Shown: one piece after another, positions 50,169-58,554 of the stretch
Layout of the letters: every line of letters begins with the position of its first letter
Numbering within the stretch: position 1 is the stretch's first letter
Assembly (NCBI GenBank): GCA_002842875.1
Contig: PHEF01000001.1
Location: 46,786-110,785, forward strand
Source of the DNA: Alphaproteobacteria bacterium HGW-Alphaproteobacteria-3
Lineage (GTDB): Bacteria > Pseudomonadota > Alphaproteobacteria > Parvibaculales > Parvibaculaceae
Length of the DNA: 64,000 nt
Direction: 5' to 3'
The notes under the pieces: generated by a model
Seen by the model: the letters and a program-made list of their open reading frames with translations, nothing else
Database searches by the model: none
Told to the model about the DNA's origin: nothing
Program-made: the position numbers and the translations under genes

Positions 50169-50525
50169 TTACTGAAGGGCCGCCTGCGCCTGGGTGACCA
50201 GAGCCTTGAAGGCCTCGGGCTCATGGATGGCGAGATCGGAGAGAACCTTGCGGTCCACCTCGATGCCAGCCTTGGCGAGGCCGTCGATAAATCGCGAATA
50301 GGTCAGGCCGTATTCGCGGACACCGGCGTTGATGCGCTGGATCCAGAGCGCGCGGAAGTTGCGCTTCCTCGTGCGACGGTCGCGATAGGCATACTGGCCG
50401 GCCTTCTCGACGGCCTGATTGGCCGTGCGGAAGGTATTCTTGCGGCGGCCGTAATAGCCCTTCGCCTTCTTGATGATCTTGCGGTGCCGGGCATGGGTGG
50501 TAACACCCCGTTTGACGCGCGACAT
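50169..50525 (-). CDS. rplT: 50S ribosomal protein L20
   Basis: 118 residues, full length. [101 protein letters not shown] is unmistakable L20. It binds 23S rRNA early in 50S assembly and in some bacteria represses its own operon. It lies 29 nt downstream of rpmI and upstream of pheS, the usual order. Confidence 0.98.
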   Translation of the reverse strand: MSRVKRGVTTHARHRKIIKKAKGYYGRRKNTFRTANQAVEKAGQYAYRDRRTRKRNFRALWIQRINAGVREYGLTYSRFIDGLAKAGIEVDRKVLSDLAIHEPEAFKALVTQAQAALQ

Positions 50526-50554
50526 GTGTTCAGCTCCTCTTCAGGTGTTCCGGT

Positions 50555-50755
50555 TCACGCGTAAGGCATGAAGTTTTTAAGCACGCGGGCGGCATCGGCA
50601 TCCGCCATGACCGTCGTCCCGCGCTTGTTCCGGATCTGCTTGTTGGTCCGCTTGATCATTCCATGGCGCTTGCCGGTCTGACCGCGTTTGACCTTGCCTG
50701 AAGCGGTGAGCTTGAAGCGCTTCTTGGTCCCGCTTTTGGTCTTCAGCTTGGGCAT
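50555..50755 (-). CDS. rpmI: 50S ribosomal protein L35
   Basis: 66 residues from [50 protein letters not shown]. Full-length L35. The upstream extension of the open frame is not used. Normally infC lies directly upstream. Here ccdAB and several unrelated genes intervene. Confidence 0.98.
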   Translation of the reverse strand: MPKLKTKSGTKKRFKLTASGKVKRGQTGKRHGMIKRTNKQIRNKRGTTVMADADAARVLKNFMPYA

Positions 50756-50914
50756 TTTGCTCTCCGTGTTTTGGGAACCCGCTATTGAAGACCTTGAATT
50801 CATTGAAGAATTCGGCAGGTTGCGGGTCCGGGTCTTGGCATTACGGGCGGTCACGGCATGCCCTACAGGCCGGCCCGCCCCGAAGGCGCGGATTTATAAG
50901 GGAAAAGTCCGGCC

Positions 50915-51136
50915 ATGCCAAAGAAAGCCGTGAATCTCTCGGTCGATGCGGACCTCCTCGCCAGGGCGAAGGAGATGGACCTCAACTTGTCCGCGACCTT
51001 CGAAGAGGTCCTCCGGGAAAAGACCCGCGAGGAAGAACAGCGGCGCTGGGTGGAGGAGAACCGCGACGCCATAGAAGCCTTCAACCGCCGGATCGAGCGA
51101 GACGGTGTATGGAGCGACGGCCTTCGCCGTTTCTAG
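50915..51136 (+). CDS. ccdA: CcdA-type antitoxin
   Basis: 73 residues. VNLSVDADLLARAKEMDLNLSATFEEVLREKTREEEQRRWVEENRDAIEAFNRRIERDGVWSDGLRRF shows the ribbon-helix-helix N-terminus and the C-terminal arm with WxxENRDAIEAFNxxIExxGxxSDxxRxF that binds CcdB in the F-plasmid pair. It lies 11 nt before ccdB. The cassette sits just upstream of rpmI on the opposite strand. Confidence 0.94.
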   Translation: MPKKAVNLSVDADLLARAKEMDLNLSATFEEVLREKTREEEQRRWVEENRDAIEAFNRRIERDGVWSDGLRRF

Positions 51137-51147
51137 GAAACGAGTGA

Positions 51148-51465
51148 ATGGCGCAATTCGATGTCTATCGGAACAGGAACACTGCTAGCCGCGAGGCCAT
51201 TCCGTACTTCCTGCTTTTGCAACACGAGGTGATCGAGACGCGGGCCCTGCGCGTCGTTGTACCTCTCGTTCCGCTATCGCGCGCTGAACTGCCTATCAGC
51301 CGCCTGAACCCGATTTTCGAGATCGAGGAGAGAAAGTTCATTCTCTCGATGCTGGAAATTGCAGGCATATCGACATCTTTTCTCGGCGGAGACATTGTGA
51401 CGTCGCTCTCGCATCGCAGGGACGAAATCATCGCCGCCGTCGATTTTCTCGTGACGGGCATCTAG
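51148..51465 (+). CDS. ccdB: CcdB-type gyrase toxin
   Basis: 105 residues, close to the 101 of F CcdB. AQFDVYRNRNTASREAIPYFLLLQHEVIETRALRVVVPLVP and the C-terminal SLSHRRDEIIAAVDFLVTGI carry the fold. The three C-terminal residues that poison gyrase in F CcdB are W-G-I, while here the end is VTGI. The missing Trp three residues from the end may weaken or change gyrase poisoning. Confidence 0.92.
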   Translation: MAQFDVYRNRNTASREAIPYFLLLQHEVIETRALRVVVPLVPLSRAELPISRLNPIFEIEERKFILSMLEIAGISTSFLGGDIVTSLSHRRDEIIAAVDFLVTGI

Positions 51466-51475
51466 AGGATTTTTC

Positions 51476-52003
51476 ATGAGCCGCTTTTTCGGAAATGTCT
51501 GCCAGAACGGCTATGTCGTGCGCGACATCGAGGCGGCCCTGAAGCACTGGACGGAAGTGATGGGCGTCGGCCCCTTCTATTACATCGACCGGGTGAAGTG
51601 CGACTGGTTCACCTACAAGGGTGAGCCCTCGCCGGTCGAAATGAGCATCGCGCTCGGCAATACGGGCGATCTCCAGATCGAACTCATCCAGCAGCGCAAC
51701 GATGCACCGTCCATGTACATGGATTTCCTGAATGCCGGCCGCGAGGGCCTGCAGCATATGTCCTGGTGGACGACCGATTATCAGGCGCAATACGACCGCG
51801 CCATCGCTGCGGGCTTCAAGGTCGGCCATGAGGGACAGATCGGCGGGCCGCAGGGCCGCTTCGTCTATTTCGACACCGAGACGCATCCCGGCACGGTGAT
51901 CGAGATGTCCGACATCAGCGGCGCCAAGGGCAAATTCTTCGAGCACATCCGCAAGGCCGCCATCGGCTGGGACGGGACGGATCCGGTCCGCCCCGTCAAA
52001 TAG
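51476..52003 (+). CDS. VOC superfamily protein (glyoxalase/bleomycin resistance-like)
   Basis: 175 residues. GYVVRDIEAALKHWTEVMGVGPFYYIDRVKCDWFTYKGEPSPVEMSIALGNTGDLQIELIQQ and the second half HMSWWTTDYQAQYDRAIAAGFKVGHEG...VYFDTETHPGTVIEM form the paired beta-alpha-beta modules of the VOC fold, with His/Glu ligands for a metal. Same group as methylmalonyl-CoA epimerase-like proteins often near acyl-CoA metabolism genes. Substrate unknown. 10 nt after ccdB. Confidence 0.88.
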   Translation: MSRFFGNVCQNGYVVRDIEAALKHWTEVMGVGPFYYIDRVKCDWFTYKGEPSPVEMSIALGNTGDLQIELIQQRNDAPSMYMDFLNAGREGLQHMSWWTTDYQAQYDRAIAAGFKVGHEGQIGGPQGRFVYFDTETHPGTVIEMSDISGAKGKFFEHIRKAAIGWDGTDPVRPVK

Positions 52004-52007
52004 TCCC

Positions 52008-52538
52008 TCAGCCGCAATAGATGCGCGTGACGTTGTCCTCCGCGTCGAGTTCGACGTTGAGCCGGTCGGGGCGGAAGTCCTGCGTCACCGCCTGGTCGGG
52101 ACGGATCACGCGGATCGTCGTCACACCCTCGCCTGCCTCGATATCGCCCTTCGCTTCCTCATAGGACTTGCCGATCCAGACGCCGAGCGCATCGGCGGCC
52201 GCCTGGCAACCCGCCGCCGCCTCGTCGGCCGCCCCGGTGACGGTTTCGGCATCGGCGCCCTCGGCCGCCGCTTCCTCGCCCATGGACATATCGCTTTCAT
52301 CCATGTCGCTTCCGGGCATGTCGCTCCCGGGCATGCTGCTGTCGGGCATGTCGCCTTCCGGCGCGGCGCTGTCGACTGCGCCGGGCTCCGCCGTCATCGG
52401 TACGGCATTGTCGACGGCGGGCGCTTCCTCCGTCGTCGCGCCGGCAGCTTTTTCCTCTTCGTTCTGGTCGCAGGCCGCAACCATCACCAGCGCGGCAATC
52501 GCCACCGAACCGAGCAGGTGTTTGAGCGAAAAAGTCAT
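52008..52538 (-). CDS. lipoprotein with I78 peptidase inhibitor domain
   Basis: 176 residues. Lipoprotein signal with lipobox LVMVAAC (Cys near 23). The middle (about 55-90) is a Met/Asp/Ser/Gly repeat tract (DMPDSSMPGSDMPGSDMDESDMS). The C-terminus (IGKSYEEAKGDIEAGEGVTTIRVIRPDQAVTQDFRPDRLNVELDAEDNVTRIYCG) is the I78 inhibitor family. It should be an outer-membrane or periplasmic protease inhibitor. The repeats may vary in number between strains. Confidence 0.85.
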   Translation of the reverse strand: MTFSLKHLLGSVAIAALVMVAACDQNEEEKAAGATTEEAPAVDNAVPMTAEPGAVDSAAPEGDMPDSSMPGSDMPGSDMDESDMSMGEEAAAEGADAETVTGAADEAAAGCQAAADALGVWIGKSYEEAKGDIEAGEGVTTIRVIRPDQAVTQDFRPDRLNVELDAEDNVTRIYCG

Positions 52539-52620
52539 GTCTCTCTCCCATTGTCGTGAGCTTTCTCCGGCACGAATGCCTGACTTTTTGGCCGCGCAAG
52601 ACGCGCGGCCGACCCCGTCC

Positions 52621-53871
52621 CTACTCCGCCGCGCTGGTGCTCTGGTTCACCTGCGCCTTTTTTACCGACGCCTGGACCAGGGGGATCTCGTGATCCTCGA
52701 GCGGCTTCATCCAGTTCTTGCGCTTCAGCGCCGCCTCGATATAGGGCGCAAGCTCGGCCTGCTTCTTCGCTTCGCGCGCCGCCAGCTCTGCCTTGAACTC
52801 CGGCATGACTTCCTTGGCGAAAAGTTCGAGCGACTGGCAAATATGCTCGTGCTTGTTGCGGCCGGCCTGCTGCATGAAGATCACCTGGTCGACGCCCGCA
52901 TTCTGGAAGGCGCGCAAATGCGCGCGCATATCGTCCGGCGTGCCGATGCCGGTTGCAATCGCCTCGGCGCGCTTTGCCGCGTCGATCACTTCCTGCGTGC
53001 GGTTGCCGCGCGCCTTGATGTAGTCGCCCCACATGTCGGTGCGGCCGGGCACGGTGTCATGCGCGACGAGCGCGTTCAGCGCATAGCCGAAGAACTCGAA
53101 GCCCTCATGGCCGCGGCGGATCGCTTTCTCGCGGTCCTCATGCAGCGAGAAGTTCGAGACCATGGCGATGTTCGCGTTCACCGTGTGGCCGATGGGGCGG
53201 CATTCCTCCGACTTGATGATGCCGTAATAGATCTCAGACCAGTTCCTCGCCTCTTCCGGATCGACGAAGGAGAAGGCGAGCGCGCCCACGCCGAGCGATG
53301 CCGCCACGCGGATCGTGTCGCGGTTGGTGCAGGCCATCCACATCGGCGGGTGCGGGCGCTGCACCGGCTTCGGCAGCACATTGCGGCAAGGCATCGAGAA
53401 ATACTGGCCCTCGAAGCCCGGATAGGGATCGAGCACCATCATGTTCGCGATCTGCTCACCCGCCTCGATCGCCATGGCGCGCTTTTCCTTCGCGGGAATA
53501 TTGAAGCCGCCGAGTTCGAGGCGCGTCGCGCCCTCGCCGATGCCGAATTCCACGCGCCCGTTCGACATGATGTCGAGCGTTGCGAGACCTTCCGCCGTGC
53601 GGGCGGGATGATTGTAGTTCGGGATCACCTGACGAATGCCGTGGCCGAGGCGAATGTTCTTCGTCACGGAAGCGGCCGCCGCGAGGAAAACTTCCGGCGA
53701 CGACGAATGCGAATATTCGTCGAGGAAGTGATGCTCCACCTCCCAGGCGTGGTCGTAACCCAGACGGTCGGCCAGCACGATCTGCTCAAGCGCTTCATGG
53801 AACAGACGATGCTCGTCGCCCTCGTTCCAGGGTTTCGGCAATTGCAGTTCGTAGAACACTCCGAATTTCAT
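52621..53871 (-). CDS. LLM class flavin-dependent oxidoreductase (luciferase-like)
   Basis: 416 residues from MKFGVFYELQLPKPW. TIM-barrel luciferase family: AWEVEHHFLDEYSHSSSPEVFLAAAA, IRLGHGIRQVIPNYNHPARTAEGLATLDIMSNGRVEFGIGEG, WMACTNRDTIRVAASLGVGALAF. Uses FMNH2 or F420-like cofactors to oxidise an unknown organic substrate. The longer open frame upstream of 53871 is not conserved protein and is discarded. Runs opposite to the VOC gene. Confidence 0.93.
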   Translation of the reverse strand: MKFGVFYELQLPKPWNEGDEHRLFHEALEQIVLADRLGYDHAWEVEHHFLDEYSHSSSPEVFLAAAASVTKNIRLGHGIRQVIPNYNHPARTAEGLATLDIMSNGRVEFGIGEGATRLELGGFNIPAKEKRAMAIEAGEQIANMMVLDPYPGFEGQYFSMPCRNVLPKPVQRPHPPMWMACTNRDTIRVAASLGVGALAFSFVDPEEARNWSEIYYGIIKSEECRPIGHTVNANIAMVSNFSLHEDREKAIRRGHEGFEFFGYALNALVAHDTVPGRTDMWGDYIKARGNRTQEVIDAAKRAEAIATGIGTPDDMRAHLRAFQNAGVDQVIFMQQAGRNKHEHICQSLELFAKEVMPEFKAELAAREAKKQAELAPYIEAALKRKNWMKPLEDHEIPLVQASVKKAQVNQSTSAAE

Positions 53872-54040
53872 GGACCACTCTCCCCGTTTTTCGACATCCT
53901 TGCGCGAATGCAAATTTCCGCGGGACGCCTGTTTCGTTTTTCGATGGGAGAGTGTAATCGGCAAAACGGCGCGCGGCGATACTGCCGGCACCGGGCGCAC
54001 TTGCCGTCGCGTCAGCCTTGGGTTGGCCGCAAATGCCCGA

Positions 54041-54304
54041 TCAGTGAAAACCGTTCGGCACCGCACCGTCAGGGTGATGACTGCGGCGCGCGGCGCGGAG
54101 TTCCAGCTCCCGCGCAGCGGCCTCGCGGCGCAGCGCGCTGTCATCCGTTTCGAGAATGCAGCGCAGTTCCTCGTCCGAATGCAGGCGAATATCGACCGGG
54201 CCGGTCAGCTCGACGGCACGGCGCATCACCTCCTGCGACTCGTAGAACGAGCGTTTGTGGCGTGTGCGGCCCGTAAGACGCCGCCAGAATTCAAAAACAG
54301 ACAT
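54041..54304 (-). CDS. small hypothetical
   Basis: 87 residues from MSVFEFWRRLTGRTRHKRSFYESQEVMRRAVELTGPVDIRLHSDEELRCILETDDSALRREAAARELELRAARR. Helical and charged. Not recognised. The start was chosen at the first ATG giving a natural N-terminus. 54305-54550 upstream holds no gene, only a GGAGGAG site for the GDPD gene at its right end. Confidence 0.6.
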   Translation of the reverse strand: MSVFEFWRRLTGRTRHKRSFYESQEVMRRAVELTGPVDIRLHSDEELRCILETDDSALRREAAARELELRAARRSHHPDGAVPNGFH

Positions 54305-54550
54305 TCGCTCACCGGCCTTTCGCGGACACTCAAGTGCCTTCGGCTTCGGCGTTTCGATCCCCTCCGGAAGCGCTCTTGAGAACGGCACTTCCCGTCGATC
54401 TTGCGTCTGAAAACGAGACTACATCACGAAACAGGGATGTGCCAGACGATACACACAAGCTACAAAGGCTCCGCAAAACAATAGTGACGCCCGTTGCGCC
54501 TGCGCGGCCCGCGCGGCACCATTCCGGACCGGTTTTAATGGAGGAGATCA

Positions 54551-55504
54551 ATGCGGACGCCACTACATGTGGCCCATCGCGGCGGCGCGGGGCTCTGGCC
54601 GGAAAACACCATGGCCGCGTTCACGCGCGCAATTGCCGCAGGCGCGGACGGCATCGAACTCGACGTGCATCTCTCGAAGGACCGCAAGCTCGTCGTGCAT
54701 CACGACGAAAGCCTGAAGCCGGCCATTGCGCGCGGACCCGACGGCGCGTGGCTCACGCGGCCGACACCGCTCCTCAAGGAGCTCACCCATGACGAGATGC
54801 GGGCTTACGACATCGGCCGGTTGCGGCCGGGTGCGCGCTATGGCGCGCGCTATCCCGATCAGGTGGCGGCCGACGGCGAGCGCATTCCGCTTCTCGCCGA
54901 GGTCTATGCGCTGGTGAAGGAGAAGGCGAAGCCGGGCTTCCGTCTCTATGTCGAATTGAAGACGGCGCTGCTCGATCTCTCGCAGTCCGCCGATCCGCAC
55001 GAACTCGCAGACGCCGCCGTTGCGCTCACCCGCGAATACGGGCTCGAGGAAACGGTCACCTTCGTCTCCTTCGACTGGCGCGCGCTTGCCCGTGCGAAGG
55101 AGATCGCACCGTCGATCCTCAACGCCTTCACGACGCTGCCCTTCTTCCAGGTCGATCCGGAAGACGCTTCCGCCCAGCGCGACGAGCCGGGCTCGGAGGA
55201 CGACCTCATCCGCAAGGCATCCGCCGCGGGGGCGCCATGGGCGAACGGCCATGACTGGCGCCTGCAATCAGGGGCGGCCTTCGCCGAGCGCATGCTGCGC
55301 GCCATCGCCGCCGGGCCGGCGGACGGCTGGTTTGCCTGGCATGGCGACGTGACGCCCGCGAATGCGGCGCTTGCGCGCGAACTCGGTCTTGCCGTTTCCT
55401 GCTGGACGGTCGACGAGGAAGCGGAGATGAAGCGGCTGGCCGCACTTGGCGTCGAGGCGATCCTCACCGACCGGCCGGACAGGCTCGCGAAGGCGCTTGC
55501 CTGA
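54551..55504 (+). CDS. glycerophosphodiester phosphodiesterase family protein
   Basis: 317 residues. The GDPD TIM barrel is clear: VAHRGGAGLWPENTMAAFTRAIAAGADGIELDVHLSKDRKLVVHHDESL (catalytic His and metal ligands), YVELKTALLDLSQ, FVSFDWRALARAKEIAP, and the C-terminal CWTVDEEAEMKRLAALGVEAILTDRPDRL. Hydrolyses glycerophosphodiesters to glycerol-3-phosphate and an alcohol. GGAGGAG precedes the ATG. Ends at a terminator shared with infC. Confidence 0.94.
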   Translation: MRTPLHVAHRGGAGLWPENTMAAFTRAIAAGADGIELDVHLSKDRKLVVHHDESLKPAIARGPDGAWLTRPTPLLKELTHDEMRAYDIGRLRPGARYGARYPDQVAADGERIPLLAEVYALVKEKAKPGFRLYVELKTALLDLSQSADPHELADAAVALTREYGLEETVTFVSFDWRALARAKEIAPSILNAFTTLPFFQVDPEDASAQRDEPGSEDDLIRKASAAGAPWANGHDWRLQSGAAFAERMLRAIAAGPADGWFAWHGDVTPANAALARELGLAVSCWTVDEEAEMKRLAALGVEAILTDRPDRLAKALA

Positions 55505-55515
55505 CCGCACAAGAA

Positions 55516-55540
55516 AAAGGCCCGGCGGTGCCGGGCCTTT
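55516..55540. terminator. bidirectional rho-independent terminator
   Basis: Perfect 11-bp stem AAAGGCCCGGC / GCCGGGCCTTT with a 3-nt loop, A-rich on one side and T-rich on the other. It lies between the converging GDPD and infC genes and can serve both. For infC it means that no transcript would continue into rpmI-rplT. Confidence 0.92.
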
Positions 55541-55562
55541 CCTCATCCTCGATGCGGCTGCC

Positions 55563-55988
55563 TCATTTCGGCGCCAGCACCATGATCATCTGCCGGCCTT
55601 CGAGCCGGGGGTAAAGCTCGACCTTCGCGATCGGCTCGACCTCTTCCTTGACCTTGTTCAGGAGCTGCATGCCGAGCTCCTGATGCGCCATCTCGCGGCC
55701 ACGGAAGCGAAGCGTGACCTTCACCTTGTCGCCCTCCTCGAAGAAGCGAAGCATCGAGCGCATCTTCACGTCGTAGTCATGCACGTCGATATTCGGGCGC
55801 ATCTTGATTTCCTTGACCTCGACGGTCTTCTGCTTCTTGCGCGCCTCGTTGGCCTTCTTCTGGGCCTGATATTTGAATTTCCCGTAATCGCCCTCGGCGT
55901 CAATGAGCAACACGGTCGGCTCATCGATCATGTCGTTTATGCGCGGGCCCTCTTTGGTGGGCGGCGCCTGCATCGGTCTGCGAGCTAT
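55563..55988 (-). CDS. infC: translation initiation factor IF-3, N-terminal domain truncated, ATA start
   Basis: 141 residues, against about 170-180 normally. It begins [21 protein letters not shown]. The C-terminal domain is complete ([67 protein letters not shown]...QMIMVLAPK). Between LLIDAEG and [12 protein letters not shown] the usual stretch of about 37 residues (GVVSTREALxxAEEAGLDLVEVSPNAxPPVCKIM) is missing in frame, so most of the IF3-N fold is gone. The ATA at 55988 is placed 8 nt after AAGGAG. A GTG at 55994 is too close and the ATG at 55973 too far. Confidence 0.85.
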   Translation of the reverse strand: MARRPMQAPPTKEGPRINDMIDEPTVLLIDAEGDYGKFKYQAQKKANEARKKQKTVEVKEIKMRPNIDVHDYDVKMRSMLRFFEEGDKVKVTLRFRGREMAHQELGMQLLNKVKEEVEPIAKVELYPRLEGRQMIMVLAPK

Positions 55989-55996
55989 GAACACGT

Positions 55997-56002
55997 CTCC
56001 TT
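55997..56002 (-). promoter_or_regulatory. infC ribosome binding site deciding an ATA start
   Basis: AAGGAG on the minus strand, 8 nt before an ATA codon in the infC frame. IF-3 is known to restrict non-ATG starts and E. coli infC begins with ATT, so a rare start codon here fits self-regulation of IF-3. Confidence 0.7.
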
Positions 56003-56162
56003 CTGCCGGTCCGGCCGCCTGATCGCGCTCGGGAAAAGGGCGGTGACGCAAGCGCGCTTCAGCGGCAGTTGCGTTCGCTCGCCCGGTTCCCGGCGGTGTC
56101 CACCCGGACACCTTCCGGATAATTGAAGCACAGCTATAGATTTGAAGGCCGCCTGCCGCAAG

Positions 56163-56522
56163 TCAAGAAAGGGGCGGCGTTCCTTCCCCGGGCACGCCCG
56201 GAGGCGCTCTTTCGTGCCATTGTGGCCTCGGCCACACACAGAAACGCAGAAAGCGCGTCACAAGGCTCGCTTCGAGATCGTAGATATGGGCCGCCGACGC
56301 CCATGACAAGCGCCGCGCGCGGGCCAGAAAAGCCGCGGCGCCCTTCGCGGCGCCGTCCTCCCAGCAGGTTCCGGCAAAGCTCCCGAGCGCGCGGCGGCAC
56401 TCGGGCGTCGTCAGCAGAATGAGGCTGGCGGCGGGATGTGCCTCCCGGATCGCGGCGATTTCGTCGCGCGCATGGGAGGCGCCGCCGCCGCCCAGCCAGA
56501 CCGCGATGACGGTTTCGCTCAC
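56163..56522 (-). CDS. hypothetical, possibly glycosyltransferase family 9-like fragment
   Basis: 119 residues with a GTG start at 56522 overlapping the stop of the glycosyltransferase gene (GTGA). SETVIAVWLGGGGASHARDEIAAIREAHPAASLILLTTPECRRALGSFAGTCWEDGAAKGAAAFLARARRLSWASAAHIYDLEASLVTRFLRFCVWPRPQW recalls the N-terminal Rossmann half of GT9 heptosyltransferases, but the C-terminal half is lacking. Either a short independent protein or a remnant. Cotranscribed with the glycosyltransferase. Confidence 0.55.
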   Translation of the reverse strand: MSETVIAVWLGGGGASHARDEIAAIREAHPAASLILLTTPECRRALGSFAGTCWEDGAAKGAAAFLARARRLSWASAAHIYDLEASLVTRFLRFCVWPRPQWHERAPPGVPGEGTPPLS

Positions 56523-57745
56523 CTCGTCCCCGGCCTGCCGGCCCGGTTCCGCGCGATCAGCCGGGCATAAATTTCGAGCGTCGCGCCGCACATCGCCTCG
56601 ACCGAATAATGCGTCCTGGCGTTTTCGTGTCCTGCCGCGCCCATGGCCGCGCGCGCCTCCGGCCCCATCGCCATCGCCTTCGCCATGGCGTCCGCGAGCG
56701 CCGCCGCGTCTGCCGGGGGTACGCGGAACCCCGTTTTCCCCTCGATCACGGTCTCCTGCTGTCCGCCTGCATCCGACACGATGACGAGGCGGGACGCTGC
56801 CTGCGCCTCCACCGCGGTGCGCCCGAAGGGTTCGGGCTCGATCGAAGGCGAGAGCACGGCATGGCTGAGCGCATAACCCGCCGCCATGTCCTCGCCATGG
56901 CCGACGAGACGCACGCGGGCCCCGAGCCCCGCCTCGGCAATCGCCGCTTCGAGTTCGCCCGCATAGGCATCGCGGCCCTGCGCATCGCCCACGATGAGCA
57001 GCGCGAAATCCTCCATGCCACGCGCAACGAGCAGCCGCGCCGCCTCGATCGCAACCGTTTGCCCTTTCCAGCGCGTGAGCCGCGCCGCATGCACGAAGAC
57101 CGTGCCCGGGTTTTCGCCGATGCCCCAGCGCCGCGCCAGCGCCTCGATCCGCGACGGCGTCACGGCCGCGTAAGCCTCGATGTCGATGCCGCGCGGCACG
57201 GTGAAGATGCGGCCATCCTCGGGCGCATGAACCCTGCGAATGTTCGCGGCCGTATAGTTCGAATTCGCGATCACGGCATCGCCGCGCACCATCACCGAAT
57301 TGTAGAAGACCTTGAGGCGCGGCTTTTCATGGACGCGCGAATGATAGGTGGTGACGAAAGGCACGTTCGCCCGCCGCGCCGCCGCGAGCGCGCTCCAGGC
57401 GGGCGCGCGCGACCGGGCATGCACGAGGCCGACGCCCTCGCGCTCGATGAGACGCGCAAGGCGCTCGACATTGAGCCCCATCACCACCGGGTTCTTCGAA
57501 TGTACCGCCATGTCGGCATGTTCGGCGCCGCAAGCCAGAAGCTCCGCCACCATAGGTCCGCCCCGGCTCGCGACGATGGCGCGCCCGCCTGCCGCCACGA
57601 CCGCGCGCGCGACATCGACCGTGGTGCGCTCCGCACCGCCGGTTTCGAGCGCGGGCACGACCTGCAGGATGACAGGGCGCGGGTCCAGGTCTTCGAAGGG
57701 GTTGGCCAAGCGGGGGAATCCCTGTTGGATGCGTGTCGATTTCAT
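56519..57745 (-). CDS. glycosyltransferase family 4
   Basis: 408 residues from MKSTRIQQGFPRLANPFEDL. GT-B fold: N-terminal QVVPALETGGAERTTVDVARAVVAAGGRAIVASRGG, and C-terminal nucleotide-sugar site (VFVHAARLTRWKGQTVAIEAARLL, LSPSIEPEPFGRTAVEAQAASRLVIVSDAGGQQETVIEGKTGFRVPP with the EPFGR..E motif). Likely builds surface polysaccharide or LPS. A start six codons upstream (57763) is possible. Divergent from the alpha/beta hydrolase. Confidence 0.92.
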   Translation of the reverse strand: MKSTRIQQGFPRLANPFEDLDPRPVILQVVPALETGGAERTTVDVARAVVAAGGRAIVASRGGPMVAELLACGAEHADMAVHSKNPVVMGLNVERLARLIEREGVGLVHARSRAPAWSALAAARRANVPFVTTYHSRVHEKPRLKVFYNSVMVRGDAVIANSNYTAANIRRVHAPEDGRIFTVPRGIDIEAYAAVTPSRIEALARRWGIGENPGTVFVHAARLTRWKGQTVAIEAARLLVARGMEDFALLIVGDAQGRDAYAGELEAAIAEAGLGARVRLVGHGEDMAAGYALSHAVLSPSIEPEPFGRTAVEAQAASRLVIVSDAGGQQETVIEGKTGFRVPPADAAALADAMAKAMAMGPEARAAMGAAGHENARTHYSVEAMCGATLEIYARLIARNRAGRPGTR

Positions 57746-57762
57746 CAATGAAGCATCAGACA

Positions 57763-58554
57763 ATGACCGACAGTTCCTCTCCCCGCAAGCTCGCGCGCCC
57801 CGGCCATGACGGCAGCACGGGCGAGGAAATCGCCTGCCTGATCGAAAGCCCCGCGCATCCCCTGCCCACCGGCCTCACCTGGCTTGGCGGCTTCAAATCG
57901 GACATGACGGGCACGAAGGCGAGCGCGCTCGCCGAGTGGGCGGCAACCGCGCGGCGCCATCTCCTGCGCTTCGACTATTACGCGCATGGGGCCTCCACCG
58001 GCGATTTCGCGAAAGCGACCGTCGGCCGCTGGCTGGACGACGCGCTCGCCGCCATCGACACGCTGGCGCAAGGCCCGCAGGTGCTGATCGGCTCCAGCAT
58101 GGGCGGCTGGGTGGCGCTGCTCTGCGCGCTCGCGCGTCCCGAACGCGTGAAGGGCCTCGTCCTCATCGCGCCCGCGCCCGACTTCACCGAAGAACTGATG
58201 TGGAAGACGTTTTCGCAGGAAGCGAGGGACACACTCCTGCGCGACGGGCTCTATCGTGAGCCGTCCGACTATGCGGACGAGCCTTACGAGATCACGATGA
58301 GGCTCATCGAGGAGGGACGGAACCACCTCCTCCTCGGCAAACAGATCCCGCTTGCCTGCCCCGTTCGCATCCTGCAGGGCATGAAGGATGCCGACGTGCC
58401 ATGGACCCACGCCATGCGCCTCGTCGAGACGCTCTCGAGCGAGGACGTGACGATCGATCTTTCGAAGTCAGGCGATCACCGCCTCTCGACACCGGCGGAC
58501 ATTGCGCGCCTCATCCGGACGGTCGAGACGCTGCTGGAGGAGGTGGAGGGGTAG
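57763..58554 (+). CDS. alpha/beta hydrolase
   Basis: 263 residues from MTDSSSPRKLARPGHDG. Nucleophile elbow LIGSSMGGW (Ser), acid in LQGMKDADVPW (Asp) and His in KSGDHRLSTPAD complete the triad. LRFDYYAHGASTGDF is the oxyanion-side loop. Likely a serine esterase/thioesterase of unknown substrate. Two upstream ATGs overlap the divergent glycosyltransferase start. The third ATG was chosen. Confidence 0.9.
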   Translation: MTDSSSPRKLARPGHDGSTGEEIACLIESPAHPLPTGLTWLGGFKSDMTGTKASALAEWAATARRHLLRFDYYAHGASTGDFAKATVGRWLDDALAAIDTLAQGPQVLIGSSMGGWVALLCALARPERVKGLVLIAPAPDFTEELMWKTFSQEARDTLLRDGLYREPSDYADEPYEITMRLIEEGRNHLLLGKQIPLACPVRILQGMKDADVPWTHAMRLVETLSSEDVTIDLSKSGDHRLSTPADIARLIRTVETLLEEVEG

